This document shows positions 1 through 11,650 of a stretch of 64,000 bases of DNA, in pieces. The stretch comes from Strigamia acuminata. Its lineage: Eukaryota > Arthropoda > Chilopoda > Geophilomorpha > Linotaeniidae. Position 1 is the stretch's first letter; each line of letters opens with the position of its first letter. Under the pieces are notes generated by a model. It saw only the letters and a list, made by a program, of their open reading frames with translations. It ran no database searches and had not been told where the DNA came from. The stretch covers positions 14,738,517-14,802,516 of the forward strand of contig OX442318.1 of the NCBI GenBank assembly GCA_949358305.1, read 5' to 3'. The position numbers and the translations under genes are program-made.

Positions 1-1438
1 ATACCTCTCTCTATCCCCCATCACCCAATCCAAACATTTGTCAAAACTTATTGCACACTTTGGTCCCATTAACTACACTTTTTGATACCCCTAGATATAT
101 AGAAGATGGAAAAATGAGTCGAGTGTTTGATAAAGAGCCACGACTTAAACATTCTGTCATCACTCGCATTCCTGGCAGACCAACCGAAAAAAAAAAGAAA
201 AAACACATAAAAACGAGTGGAAAATTACTAAATCCACAGTGTGTAGAAGCCTAATCACTCATCACTTATCAGCCACTACAACTCCAAGTGCCAACTACTC
301 AGATAGAGCCATACCCATACACCAGGCGCAAAGAAAGAAAGAAAGCAATCTACCGCCCCAAAAAAAACGAAACTTGTACAAGATAAATGGAGGCTAAATG
401 TAATCCTTTGAGTTCCGCCTAGTGGCAATGTGAAGAATCTCCCCTTATTAGAAACCAAGACCAACTAAAACCTATTAATCTTGCAACAAACTATCAAAAC
501 CCCAAAGAACAACACGTGCACTTATGACTGCGACTGCGAACTTCCATCCATAAAAAAAAACGTGCACAAAAGAAAGAAATAAGAAAGGAGGAAAGGAAAA
601 AAGGCCGAGGCTCGAATGGCACGCACTCAGTGCAAATCTGCAGTGGCGAATCGCCAGTTCCCGCAAGAAATGACCCTTGATGGCAACTAACTAAATTATA
701 AGTGCATTAATGTGGATGTGGGTGATCTCTGATCTGATAAAACACCAAACTCGCCATCTGGTAATGGACCAACTATTTGACAAAGGAGATTCAGGACTGA
801 CTGGGTTTGCAAACAAAAGCGAAATGCACTGAGAAAATAAAATAAGGGAGTGCAACTGGAACCCAGCATTTGGAAATTTCTATCCGGTTCGGCTTGTTTT
901 AGTGTTTTTCTCTTTTATTGCCATGGGGAAGGAAGGTAAGTTATATGGATTCCTAATTGTCCCTGCAAAACGGTCAATTACTAAAAAATCGTGACACCAA
1001 TAAATTATCTCAACATCCACGCCATCATTTTCCACGCTACTCCGGATCCGGACATTTCATCCTCATTCCAAATATCTTTCTATTTTTAACAACGCCAAAC
1101 TAAAAAAAATTAAAAAATTCAATTATAGCTAAAAACACCTGGCAAACGTTTTCGTAAGCCAACTACGTCCATGATTCCAATATTTTGGAGATGATGATTG
1201 AAAAAAAAGGTTGAAAATATCTGAAAAGCTCTTAGATAAGCAGGTTAAAAGTCTTAACTTTTTCCTTTTGTTTTAGTCTATAGAGAACAATGAAACATCT
1301 TTCTAATCCCCCCTCTCTGAAGATTTCTTTTCCAGAAGCGGATTACATTGAACAAACCAATCTGGCAGTAAAAAAAAAATAAAATTCAATTTTCTCCATT
1401 TTTAGTATCATTATTATTATCATTACCATCATTAATAT

Positions 1439-1475
<37 letters not shown>

Positions 1476-3466
1476 ATAAGTATTACTATTACATTACACT
1501 ACTCCATACATATTTGCCTCGTTTTATGATTGTAAAATTACAGAAATTCCCATGACGCTGTTAAAACGAAACCTCTAATTAAGTTGATGAAAAACAAAAA
1601 CCGATCTCGATTGACAATCGTGTGAGAATTGTTTGCTCATGCAGAATTTTATTTTTTAAAAAGAAAATAAAAATAAAAATCTGCCTACAATAATTACATG
1701 TGAGGAGAAATTGCTACTTCAACTTTTTTCCGTTTCATCATTCACTCGCCAATTTCATTCATAAAATTAAAATTATTAGCCTTCAGCCAAGAAGTTGAAG
1801 GGAAAAGAAATAAAATACCGTGTGAAATTGTGCACAGCAAATACGAAAGAAAAAAGAAATCTTTTTCATCACATTATATCGATCCTATCCCCTCGAATTA
1901 CGTGCAAAACAACGATGACGTTTACCAATTCATGTTAGCAATTCACGTTTGCAGCTCCATCTGGTAACATTCTCGGAAACGAGCATAAATAATAATAATA
2001 AGACAAAAAAATAAACAAAATTAAAAAAAATTAAAAGTGAAAAAAAAAAAAAATTCCCACCGATCAGCAATCGACTTATGAAAGGCAAGAGACGCTCGTA
2101 ATGAGAGGAGTCGAAGAGTTTAGTGGCTTTCGTCTTTCGTGTTTTTGCCTGTCGGAAAGATAGCGCAGAGACGCCGAACACCAATTGGCAGTTCACTCAC
2201 CCTGGGAGTCCCTACTTCACCTGTCTTTCCCACGGTTTGTCTCGATAGCGACAGAACAAGGGCGAGGAGTATTTGCCAAGCTCGGTACAAATAATTATAT
2301 TTGACTGATGCTAATTTTTTTTCTCCCTCAATTTTCTCTCCCGACTTAATCAGTTCCAAAAACCCGCGTTTTACCATAATCCCATTTTCCTTCCCCCTTC
2401 AATATATTCAAAATTCATTGCTAAACAATGCCATATTTTATCCCCTACATTTATTTTCCATTCCCGCAACCCACTTCAACCACACCTATCGTGCACTTAA
2501 TTTTTTTTTTATATTTTCCTTTCTTTTTTCATATATCCAATATCCTCTGATCGACGGTGTTATTGAAATACCTCGCTGCAATTTCTCATCCATTCACGTC
2601 AAGTTAGGGCATCCACGCACAGGAACAACACTCTTTTGTGTTGGGAATAGCTTAAAAACCTCACCCACGCTCGATATAAAGAGCAATCTCGCAGAAACAC
2701 AAAATCACTATGCCTCAAACCGGGTCAATGCAATGCATCGTTATTATTCAAAATTACAGCTTCCGACACAAACTCACCAAACTGTGGGCGGTGCGAAACG
2801 GTGAATCAAGTCGACAATAAGGAAATTTAGCGATTAGCGACTCAAATCCAGAGATTTCAAGCATGTTTAAAGATTTTAACAAAACTAAAAATTAAAAAAA
2901 TTAAAGAAATTAAAAAAATTAAAAAAGATTAAAAAAAATTAGATAAAGAAAAAAAAAAGAAAAAAAGAAAAAGATTTAAATTGCTTTGCACCGGCTTCTG
3001 GTGCATGAACCTCGACCAAACGCACACCATTAAATGAGAGGGGTGTAGTGCAATTAAAGCAAAGCTCATTACATCAACAATCCCGCACAACATTCTAATT
3101 CAAGTCAAATGCAGAGCTGACACCTTTTACTGTTTTGCCCTTATTATTTCGCTTACTACGGCTCTTAAAATATTATCATGCTTCTATCCGGGCATTCGGC
3201 GCCAAAAGTTCACGACAAACGAATTAAATGAAAGAACCGATGCTCATAAAAAGGCTGAAACGGAACAAACAAAACCAGTTTCGAAGCAAGCAGCAAACTG
3301 ATAAAACGTGTAATGAAAGACGACAAATAAGCTTAGAGTGGAAACTCAGTTGCCAACTAAGGTATTGTAAATTTGCTAAACGAAAATAAGCTTATAGGAA
3401 ACATTGCACTCTTCTATTCTCTCGTTGCCCCGTCGATAGATTAAATTACACCTCCACCTCTAAACG
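1..3466. other. gene-free AT-rich stretch
   Basis: No supported gene. The stretch contains a 32-base T run near 1440, A-rich simple sequence around 2880-2970, and short unrelated reading frames on both strands. The 167-codon plus frame at 2301-2804 is dominated by Phe, Ser, Asn and Tyr from T- and A-rich DNA and has no domain I recognise. A possible tiny first exon near 923 is treated under findings. I see no inverted-repeat element here. Confidence 0.7.
1440..1471. repeat. poly(T) homopolymer run
   Basis: An uninterrupted run of about 32 T residues. No retroposon body or target duplication is evident on either side, so I read it as simple sequence rather than the reverse-strand tail of a retroposed copy, though that cannot be excluded. 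Exact length is likely polymorphic and prone to sequencing error. Confidence 0.9.
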
Positions 3467-3470
3467 ATAT

Positions 3471-4006
3471 TGTTACGTGTGGGTTGGGGTGATCCACACA
3501 CATAACAAATGCTAATTAATTTAGCAAAGACCTTGAAATCCTTTAGGTGAAATGATTGAGAGAACTGATTTATCATTTAAATAAATCTCTTTTATTCTAT
3601 GGGATTTATTACAAACTTAACAAAATCAAATGATAAACATAATCCTTTATTTTACATAAACATAAAGCAAGAAAGATAATCAAATTATATCTCTATGAAT
3701 TTGGAAAGGCGGGGTGGGACCAAGCGCTGTGTGCGCTGGTCCACAGAAGCCTTTACTTACCATGTTAACTGTTTGAGGCTCAGAACATTTCTGCTCTCTC
3801 AAACCCACTTAGCTCACCAGGTAAACTCTGGGTCCACCCCCGCTCTACTTGATTGATTAGTCCAGTTGCCCTGTGCATAATTAACACAGTGACAACTGGT
3901 GAGCGGATTTGGAAACTCCAGTGTGCCTAGTGAGAGCTTTCAGAATTAATTCTCTAAACAGAGCGTTTAGGCCCGCTGTCGTACAGCGAGGTCTGCGCTC
4001 GTAACA
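3471..4006 (-). repeat. complete 3' LTR, 536 bp
   Basis: The LTR starts TGTTACG on both strands, giving short inverted termini. On the minus strand it runs from 4006 down to 3471. About 240 bases in, an ATG is followed directly by the splice-donor consensus GTAAGT (reverse of 3755-3766). Several AATAAA polyadenylation-type signals follow in the AT-rich second half (for example reverse of 3604-3609). That order is compatible with promoter, leader donor and poly(A) site within one LTR. The promoter itself is not recognisable to me. Confidence 0.85.
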
Positions 4007-4020
4007 GCCCCCCCCTTTGA
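4007..4020 (-). promoter_or_regulatory. polypurine tract priming plus-strand DNA synthesis
   Basis: On the minus strand this reads as AAA followed by eight G residues and one C, directly abutting the TGTTACG start of the LTR. A purine run in that position is the standard polypurine tract of LTR retrotransposons. It fixes the element's orientation as minus and identifies the adjacent LTR as the 3' one. Confidence 0.8.
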
Positions 4021-4428
4021 AAAATTTTGGTCTCCAAAATTCAAATTATTTCAAATGAAAATACCCCCAAATTTCTACTTCGAGATTATCATTTTCACTT
4101 CTAACTTTCAACATCATTCTTGCTTTTCACAAAATTATTAACAAAATTTACGAGAATTGTTCTATTACTTTTATATCCCTCAATTCTTAGTTTAACAATA
4201 CTTTTCTTGGAAAAGCCATTTACATAAAATTAAACTCTTCGTGTTTATCTATACACAAGAGAAAATCTAAAACAAAATTTTACACAAAATTATACAGATA
4301 ACAATTGTAATTTCGATTTTCAATCTTCTTCGATTTCTTCAATTGTCACGTCCTCCTCGAAAGGTATTAGTTGAACTTTAATGATTTCCAACGCAATTCG
4401 GCTTCTTAAATCATAAGTTGTCGTGATG

Positions 4429-4581
4429 TTATTCCGACTCGCTTATCATCGTCGTTTCATCTTCCTCTGTTGACTTAGTATTCAAATCGGACAAAAGTAT
4501 TTGTTCGTCCATCATAAATTCTCCAACTTCTAAGTTCAAGTCCAACTCAAAATCAAACAGTCTTAATTCACTTATCTCACT
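4429..4581 (-). pseudogene. retrotransposon ORF remnant, acidic 50-residue peptide
   Basis: Downstream of the previous remnant on the minus strand is a 50-codon frame between stops. It is strikingly acidic, containing FDFELDLNLEVGEF and STEEDETT, and ends SESE-stop. An ATG-ATG pair lies in its middle. It sits just before the polypurine tract region, where an extra 3' reading frame or the frameshifted end of pol would lie. Composition is protein-like compared with surrounding DNA, but function is unknown. Confidence 0.35.
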
Positions 4582-4619
4582 TTATCGCTCGAATAGGTCG
4601 AGCTTACGGTAAGACGAGC

Positions 4620-4956
4620 TCAGTAATACTGACGATAATTTGTTCGTGCCTGTAGTCTTAACCGCTCAGAACGGAAGTCACGTGTTTCATTAACGGCGCC
4701 CTCTGGTGGCAATTTCCGCGAACGTTGCCTTGACGTTTTACTTTTATCGCCGACCAGCGGCAATTCTTTCAAACGTTTTCCCGACGTCACCTCTGGTTCG
4801 AACAACGACTTTAAAGAAATCTGATCTTCATCACTTATGAATCTTTCTTTGCATGGTTTTTTTGATTGTTTTAGTGATTTTTTAGTGTTAATTCTAACTT
4901 CTTCAATTCCTTTACTTTCCATCAACTTAGTTTTGTTAGAATTTTCCGCCTTCACC
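4620..4956 (-). pseudogene. retrotransposon ORF remnant, basic C-terminal part
   Basis: This is an open minus-strand frame inside the LTR element. The ATG of the wider frame lies at 5015, outside the element, so the retrotransposon part begins near residue 20 at the deletion junction and gives about 111 residues ending NYRQYY-stop. It is rich in Lys, Arg, Glu and Ser, with stretches such as KSLKQSKKPCKER and SRKLPPEGAVNETRDFR. There is no zinc knuckle, protease, reverse transcriptase or integrase core. Position near the element's 3' end suggests the tail of pol, but I cannot assign it to a protein. Confidence 0.5.
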
Positions 4957-5693
4957 ACAGCGAGGTCTGCGCTCGTAACAATATTCATCATTTTATTGAA
5001 ACCGATAGGCGACAAAGCACTAATTGCATCAACGCTAATTGTGCAACCAATTACCGCATTCCTCGGTATTTCCTCGCTTGCTTGACAATCTTAAGGAACC
5101 TAGTAATCTTGGATCCGTCATAACCAACGTCGACAATTAAAAAACCTGAGTGAAAAAAGCAAAATTGAATCGAAACAAGTGGGTCGTAATTCATTCGTTC
5201 CGTGAAAATTATGCAATTTTATTACCATTTACTTGTAAAACCAAAAAACGAAATTATAAACAGACAACAAAATTAAATACCTAATCTCACACACATTTAT
5301 AGTTAACCATATTTTTGCTTTCTGTAATTACAGTAGAATCACCAAAAACTGTATAAACAGTACTGTAACTTTAATTGCACCTTGATGAAGATGACCAGAA
5401 ATAGTATATGCACTTTGGGTAAATAATGCTTTAATTTTGCATTTAGTGTAACGAAAAAAAAAATAGTGGCGCTACTTTTTTTTGTTTTATAATTTTTTTT
5501 TATTGTCACAAATTTTTTTTAGATTTTAGATTTGCCAAAATTGAAATTCAGATTTCAGGGTTGGCAACCTAACCGTTGGCACATTCAACATTCAACATTC
5601 AACATTAACGCAATATGAGAATTAGCACGAAAATGTAACTATAAGTGCCACAAGATAGAACACTTTGTATTGCCCCTACGGAAAGGATCAGCA

Positions 5694-5722
5694 ATTATTA
5701 TTATTATTATTATTATTATTAT
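5694..5722. repeat. (ATT)n microsatellite
   Basis: About nine uninterrupted ATT units. It lies in unremarkable AT-rich DNA shortly after a triple ACATTCA repeat near 5580-5605. Confidence 0.9.
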
Positions 5723-8700
5723 GCCTATAATATTTTACAGTGATTTTTTGTTAAAAACATTTTCTGCAAAATTCTGTTTAGATTCTACAGATTATTTACT
5801 GCTTTGGAATTTAGATAGAACAATTTCTGCATGAAACGTTTTGCAGAATTCTGTGTATTTCTGTAGCGGAAGAAAAAAATGGAAGAAAAATAAATTGTGC
5901 ACATGCAGAAATATACTGTAAGTCTTAACTCTCAAACTAAGCAAGCAACCAAGCAAGCAACCAAAGGTTCCAATAGTCTGGCGCGAATCTCTCTTAAAGG
6001 ACTCGCTTGCAATAACTCCATAAAGATAAAATATTAGAGGCAAGCCATTAACTGTTCCAGTGTGAGGTCAACCGAATCTTCTCGGATCGGACCAACTAAA
6101 ATATACAACCTCATCTAACTTATAACTTACAAGTTAGACCATTTTCAAACACCTAATAGTAAAGGAACGCAAGTTGGTCATTAGCACTGAAAATGCATAC
6201 CGGTATTTACAATACTAGTATACTTTAAACTGCCAACTGCACTCACCTTTTCACATCCAGCCAATCTAAGCAGACGATGTTACTTTTAAACTTTGTTTTA
6301 ATTGATCCCACATTGGCGTTAATTTCAAAATGTACAAGTAATTTAAAAAAAATTACAAACACCTCTCTCTCGTCCGTAATTTAAAATCTGCTCAAGAAAA
6401 GAGAAGAAAAGTCGAACTTGACGCAAACAAGAAAAAACCAAACATGTTCTTTTGACAGCTAGTCAACTTTCTTGTTTTTTTCTTCCACCTCACCTCCATC
6501 CATCTCTGTTACCTGCTGTATTGGTAAACAACATTTTCTTTTCTCTCAGTTACAACTTTCCTCTTTCTCATTGCGCTTCATCTATTTTTCCTCTTTCTTT
6601 TCATTTTCTTTCCCACACATGAAAATTAAGATCAGCAAAACATGCTCATCTTCTCGCATCTACTTGTTATTTAATCCAGGTAATTACAATACAGATTAAA
6701 CCAAAAAACAGTGCGTTGGAACAAAACATGGATCCACATATTAGAAGGTGAAGTGAAGCGTAAAATCCACATTTTTCTCTTTTATTCATTTTTACCCCTT
6801 TAAACACATCTTCGCCAACTCAAGTAAACTTTATTGCTCTATCATCTTTCATTTCAACCCATCAAAACAAAACGCAACTCATCAATCTCCAAGCACGGCT
6901 CGGCTTAATTGTCCTGGGTCATTCGTTTCTTTTTTTTTTTAAATCAGTTCACCAAAACGAGATGAAACGAGTAAATGAAACTTACTTTAATCACAATACA
7001 TTTATATCAATTTTAAAACCAGGCTCAAGCAATAGGTCATTTAAACCGGTGAAAGCCATTAACTCGAGTACAACTCGATTCTATAAAATGCAAAACTAAC
7101 GATGCACACTTGTGTAAATGCTGTACACACGTTTAATGACTTAATGAAATTTCGGTTAGGCTGAGTCGTTAATTGCATATTGTACACTGTTGATTAAAAA
7201 TCAAAAGCAGCTGCTCGGACATTGCTCCGATGAATCAAGAGAAGTCGAGATTGTTGGTCTGGATTCCACAAACATTTTCTCGGCCCCAAAGATGGAGCAA
7301 CCGGAGGTTCAGTACAAGAAACAAAAACATATCTTATTCCCATTTATTAAGAGATCATTTTCTTTTAGCCACTACTTTCGTAAGATAAAAAAATGCGAAG
7401 CCAAAGTTTTGCAAGCCATTCATTCCATTAAATCTCTTTCTATGACGATTCCTCTTGAGATTGCAATTAAGCTCCCAAGAGTTGGCATTCAATTTTATTG
7501 AATGTCAGTGGGTATCGCCTCTATCATTAACTTGCTTTTATATTCACACACAATAGAAATGCAAGTGGAAGGGGCAAACGGCATGTGAATGTGACCTGTT
7601 ATTTTTTTATTGACAGTTATCAGAAACCACATCTACGTGTAATTACATGAAAGTCTAGACCTCAATACCCCACTTACTGACTCATATTCATATTCATATT
7701 CAGCTGATTCCACACGATGGAAGGAGGGTAGGAGACCTTTCTACAAGTAGTTTCGCTTCCCTACTAAACACTGCAGTTCAATGTTTTGCAAAATACTGCA
7801 TATATCCTAAACTGAAATTAAAAATCAATCCCCTTTCTCGACAACCGTTGCAAGACCAACTGATCAGGGACTTCGGGGGCCGCCGTTAATGGAATTATTC
7901 AATCCACACCCATCCGATCCAAGTATAATTAAACCCAACTGATCGATATTTACAGCAATCAGTTTGCCTATCAACTTAGCCTCCAATGTCAACACATTTC
8001 AATCCACCAATTTTTGCCCTTTTCTCAAACTCAAATCAAAATTAATAAAGTGGCTCGTCTTGGCGGTCCCACCGTGCACCCCAATAAATATTTCATTCGT
8101 AATTAGACGCAAACATGAGAAAGATGACACAGTTTCTCCAGATGCATTTCAGACCGTAATACCTAAGGGAATGTGCAACATACTGTAGTCTTTAAACTTT
8201 AAGATCTAAGGTCGAGTTAAAGAAGAAATGCTGCTCCGTGCATGCGACTGACTATCTAGCCTTGTTGCACTTGATTTCCATTCTTTTTGCAAGCACCAAG
8301 CATATATATCCTAATCCTAATGAAAACATGTTTACTGAGCAAACCAGTTTCCATGGCAATAGCACCCCTTTCTAAATAAAGAATAAATCTTCTAAATGTT
8401 GCGAGATGAAATGTACATAGGGCATTTTTTTGGTTCTTGGTAGATGCATCAAGCAGAACCTTCTTTAAATTGCTCAATCTAATAGCTACTCCCTTAACTT
8501 AGCAAATATTGAGCACAAATTGCAGAAATAAATTAAAATATTTAAGCAAATGATGAAGGATGAAAATATTGCGACAAAACATAAAAATAATAAATAGGCC
8601 TATTCTAAAACAAAAAAAAAATACTTATTTCGTTTTAATATTACTGTTTGCAGATAGCAAGGTTAAACCGGTATTCTCTGAATTTCAAAGTAAATTAAAG

Positions 8701-10649
8701 ACTAAACGTGCAATTACTAGCAAATTAATGTATTTAGTAGCTACTAAATCACTTTTCGAATGACAACTGGAGATGTCCCAATTAACACAAACAACAAAAA
8801 ATATTACCAAACACAAGTTGTTCTTTTATCATAATATTTTTATGGTTAAACTTATTTAAGAAATAAAGCAAACTTGAAAATCGGCCAGTCCTGCCACTAC
8901 TGACAAATTCCAAATTCACATTGCATCTCTTCTCTCCCCATGGCATGTGGATGTTTAATGAAGGCCACCGGACTGCTTACGTACAAGAGGAAACAGGTGG
9001 ACCCATTACGCTAACAGTTAGAGATTATTAAGCAAAGCTAAAGAGAGAAACATGTTCTAATGACTTTTTTTTTCTTAAAGAAACGTCTTTCTTATAGATT
9101 GATGACCTTTTTCCTTTCTCTACCCTGCAGGCTGTAAAGTTCCTTGGGTTGGAAATGGGGTGCACATGTTGACAGAGTAAAAGGATAAGGAAGCCCTAAA
9201 CCCATCATCTCAATGTCACGGATTGATGGGCGTATGAAAGATGCAAACTCGAACCGAATTATACCGAGAAAAGTTCGTACGGACAGCTAATCAATTATGA
9301 AATCACAATGCATGCATAAATACTGATTTTTCATGCAAAGTAAAGAATACAAAAAAATTACAAAAAACTAAAGAATATTATATTAAATTTTCTTTCTTTT
9401 TTCAACAGACACAGTCAAGTTTAATGTTTTTAATTGCTAGAATTCTTTATCTCTTTCCTTTGATATTGTAAATTGTAAAGCATTCCTTTCATCATTAATA
9501 ATTTAATATTGCGCCTGAAAATGAAAAGCAATGGTAATAAAAATTAATGTTTTTTTTAGACTTTTTTTTTTAAAAAAAAGAGAAGGAAATAAACGAGCGC
9601 AGAAAAGCTTTATTGTCTCTTTTTTCACTTAAATCCCCTCTCCTCTTATAATGACCAAAAATAAAATTTTCTGCTCCTTTAACGGAAGAAAAAATATCGA
9701 AATCCATATTAAATTCCGAATTCTCCTTGCTTGAAAATTGAAAACCATATAAAATTTCCAAACAAAATTAATTAATTTTACATTTATTACATTAATTTAA
9801 ATTAGATTTAGTGGTGAATGTGGAATAGTCATCAGCATGTACATATATACCTACTACTTAAATTTTAAATTTCAAATTTCATAAAAAATGAAGAGGTCAA
9901 ATGTAGTGCAAACCACTTCAACTTTAAGAAAACCACCGACCGACCAATATTGCAATGTTCAAGAAAGAAACAAACAAACATAGACGAGAAGAAGAAGAAG
10001 AAGAAAAAAAGGTGAGGGCAAGAAACCAATCACATCTTGTCCCTACAAGGACTAGCGTTTAACCAACTGTGACGGTGTAATACGATATAACAAAAAAACA
10101 AAGAAATACAAATAAAAATGAAAAACAAAGAAGAAGATTGCAACTCGCAAATTGGTTGAGTTAATATAAAACTATGAAAAATCAACACTCTCCGAGACCG
10201 AGAATAAAAAAGTGAAAATATTTTTATAAAATTTCAGATTCTCCGAGCCCATCAACAATTCTCTTTCAGAAGCATCCCATCCTTTTGCACATGTCGTCGA
10301 CTTTCCATTAGTGACTAGGTGGAAAGCTGACGCCCAAGACTGATGTGAAGAAATTTATCTCAAGGATATTCTCAACCCTTGGTGCTAGTATAGGAAGCCA
10401 AACACATGCCAGTCTGCTGCCAAACACCATCAAGATGTAGCCTTTCAAACTACCCTACTTTTTTTTTCTTCTTTCTTCTTTTTTACTTTTCATCCATACA
10501 CCAACATGTAAAATTCACACTGCTGCTAGCACAAAGTAAAGGAGTTAGTTGGCAGCAGTCTCAAGAAGATAAATTAGATAAGCATCACAAGGTCTGGATG
10601 GAGTTCGATTTTAAAATTCAACCAAGCACAGAAAAATAGAACTATAAAC

Positions 10650-10676
10650 AAGAAAAGAAAAGAAAAGAAAAGAGAA
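10650..10676. repeat. (AAAAG)n microsatellite
   Basis: Five pentanucleotide units of A-rich purine sequence, followed by an imperfect purine tail. A second array of the same unit lies at 11618-11650. Confidence 0.85.
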
Positions 10677-11440
10677 GAAATGAAAAACCTCGTTTTTATA
10701 TTAACCAATGTTTGTACAACGTACTGACACGACAATTTCATCTTTCTATAAATTCTCTTCTTCTCTTTTTGCATTCTCTGGTGAGTTTCCAACAGCGTGT
10801 AACTAACTACCTCAATTCCCAAAGACAAATTTGTACAATATAATGCTAATATTTAATTTTGTATAATCCTAATTTCCAAGCGCTCTGGAATGGCGCCAAA
10901 GGATGTACAATACCGTACGTGGGCAATCGTACCGCCTTCCAATTGGTTGAGTGCTATAAAATTTTGTAGCGATCCACCAATTTTTTCACACCCTTAATTC
11001 AGAATACTTTCACTTTGCTTCTTTTTTTCACAGCAGAACCGAGAATGGAGATTCTTATAAAACAATTAGTTGTTAGCTTTTGAAAAAATATTTATTAGAA
11101 TAATGATATCTGTTTAGAATAAATGACACACATTTGGCTACTTTTTTAAACTTGCGGCAAGTGTAGTAACCATTTTCCATTAAGTCAAGGAACTTGAACA
11201 CGCCTAGTGTAAAGACTAAAGAGCTTGCTTACACAGAAGCTTAACTTGGTCGCGGTCACTCACGCACGCAGCCAGAGCAATTATACTTAGCAACATTTAC
11301 ATTTCAACTTGTTTTTCTAGCATGAAACATTGAAGCAAGAACTCGATGGGCACCAACCAACCAACTGTCAGCCGAGGACGGGAAATCATCAGATAAAAAT
11401 GACAGCTGGCACCTGGGTTTCTCAAGAAGTGCAATCGGCA

Positions 11441-11485
11441 CTGTGCTGGCTGTGGCTGTGCTGTGCTGTGCTGTGCTGTGCTGTG
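11441..11485. repeat. (GCTGT)n microsatellite
   Basis: A pentanucleotide array that begins imperfectly with GGCTGT units and becomes regular TGCTG. It is translated in several short frames as Cys/Ala/Val runs, which explains apparent cysteine-rich frames here. Confidence 0.9.
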
Positions 11486-11617
11486 TTTGAGAATCAAGAC
11501 ATCTTCCTAGCCTTCCCCCTTATCCCTCCGATCGGAACACAAGGCGACACAGAATGATGCTTTGTATTGTCTTCCTGCTGCTCTTCAATTCCCAAACGCT
11601 GTCTGTCAAAAAAGTCG

Positions 11618-11650
11618 AAAAAGAAAAGAAAAGAAAAGAAAAGAAAAGAA
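11618..11650. repeat. (AAAAG)n microsatellite
   Basis: Six or more AAAAG units, degenerating downstream into GGAAA-type purine repeats to about 11680. Confidence 0.9.

Larger units (their letters stand above)
3471..4980 (-). mobile_element. Internally deleted LTR retrotransposon (probably Ty3/Gypsy type)
   Basis: The element is bounded by the inverted dinucleotide-style ends TGTTACG (3471) and CGTAACA (ending 4980) and flanked on both sides by ATAT (3467-3470 and 4981-4984), a 4-bp target duplication. It contains one full LTR at 3471-4006. At the other edge only 24 bp of the second LTR remain (4957-4980), identical to 3983-4006. A G-run polypurine tract next to the full LTR shows that the element reads on the minus strand. 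The rest of the 5' LTR and most of the internal region are missing, most simply by one deletion after insertion. The TGTTACG ends and 4-bp duplication suit Gypsy-like elements, but no reverse transcriptase or integrase survives to prove the clade. Confidence 0.85.

Noticed and set aside
2301-2804. 167-codon plus frame
   Set aside because: Dominated by Phe, Ser, Asn and Tyr from pyrimidine-rich DNA; no motif.
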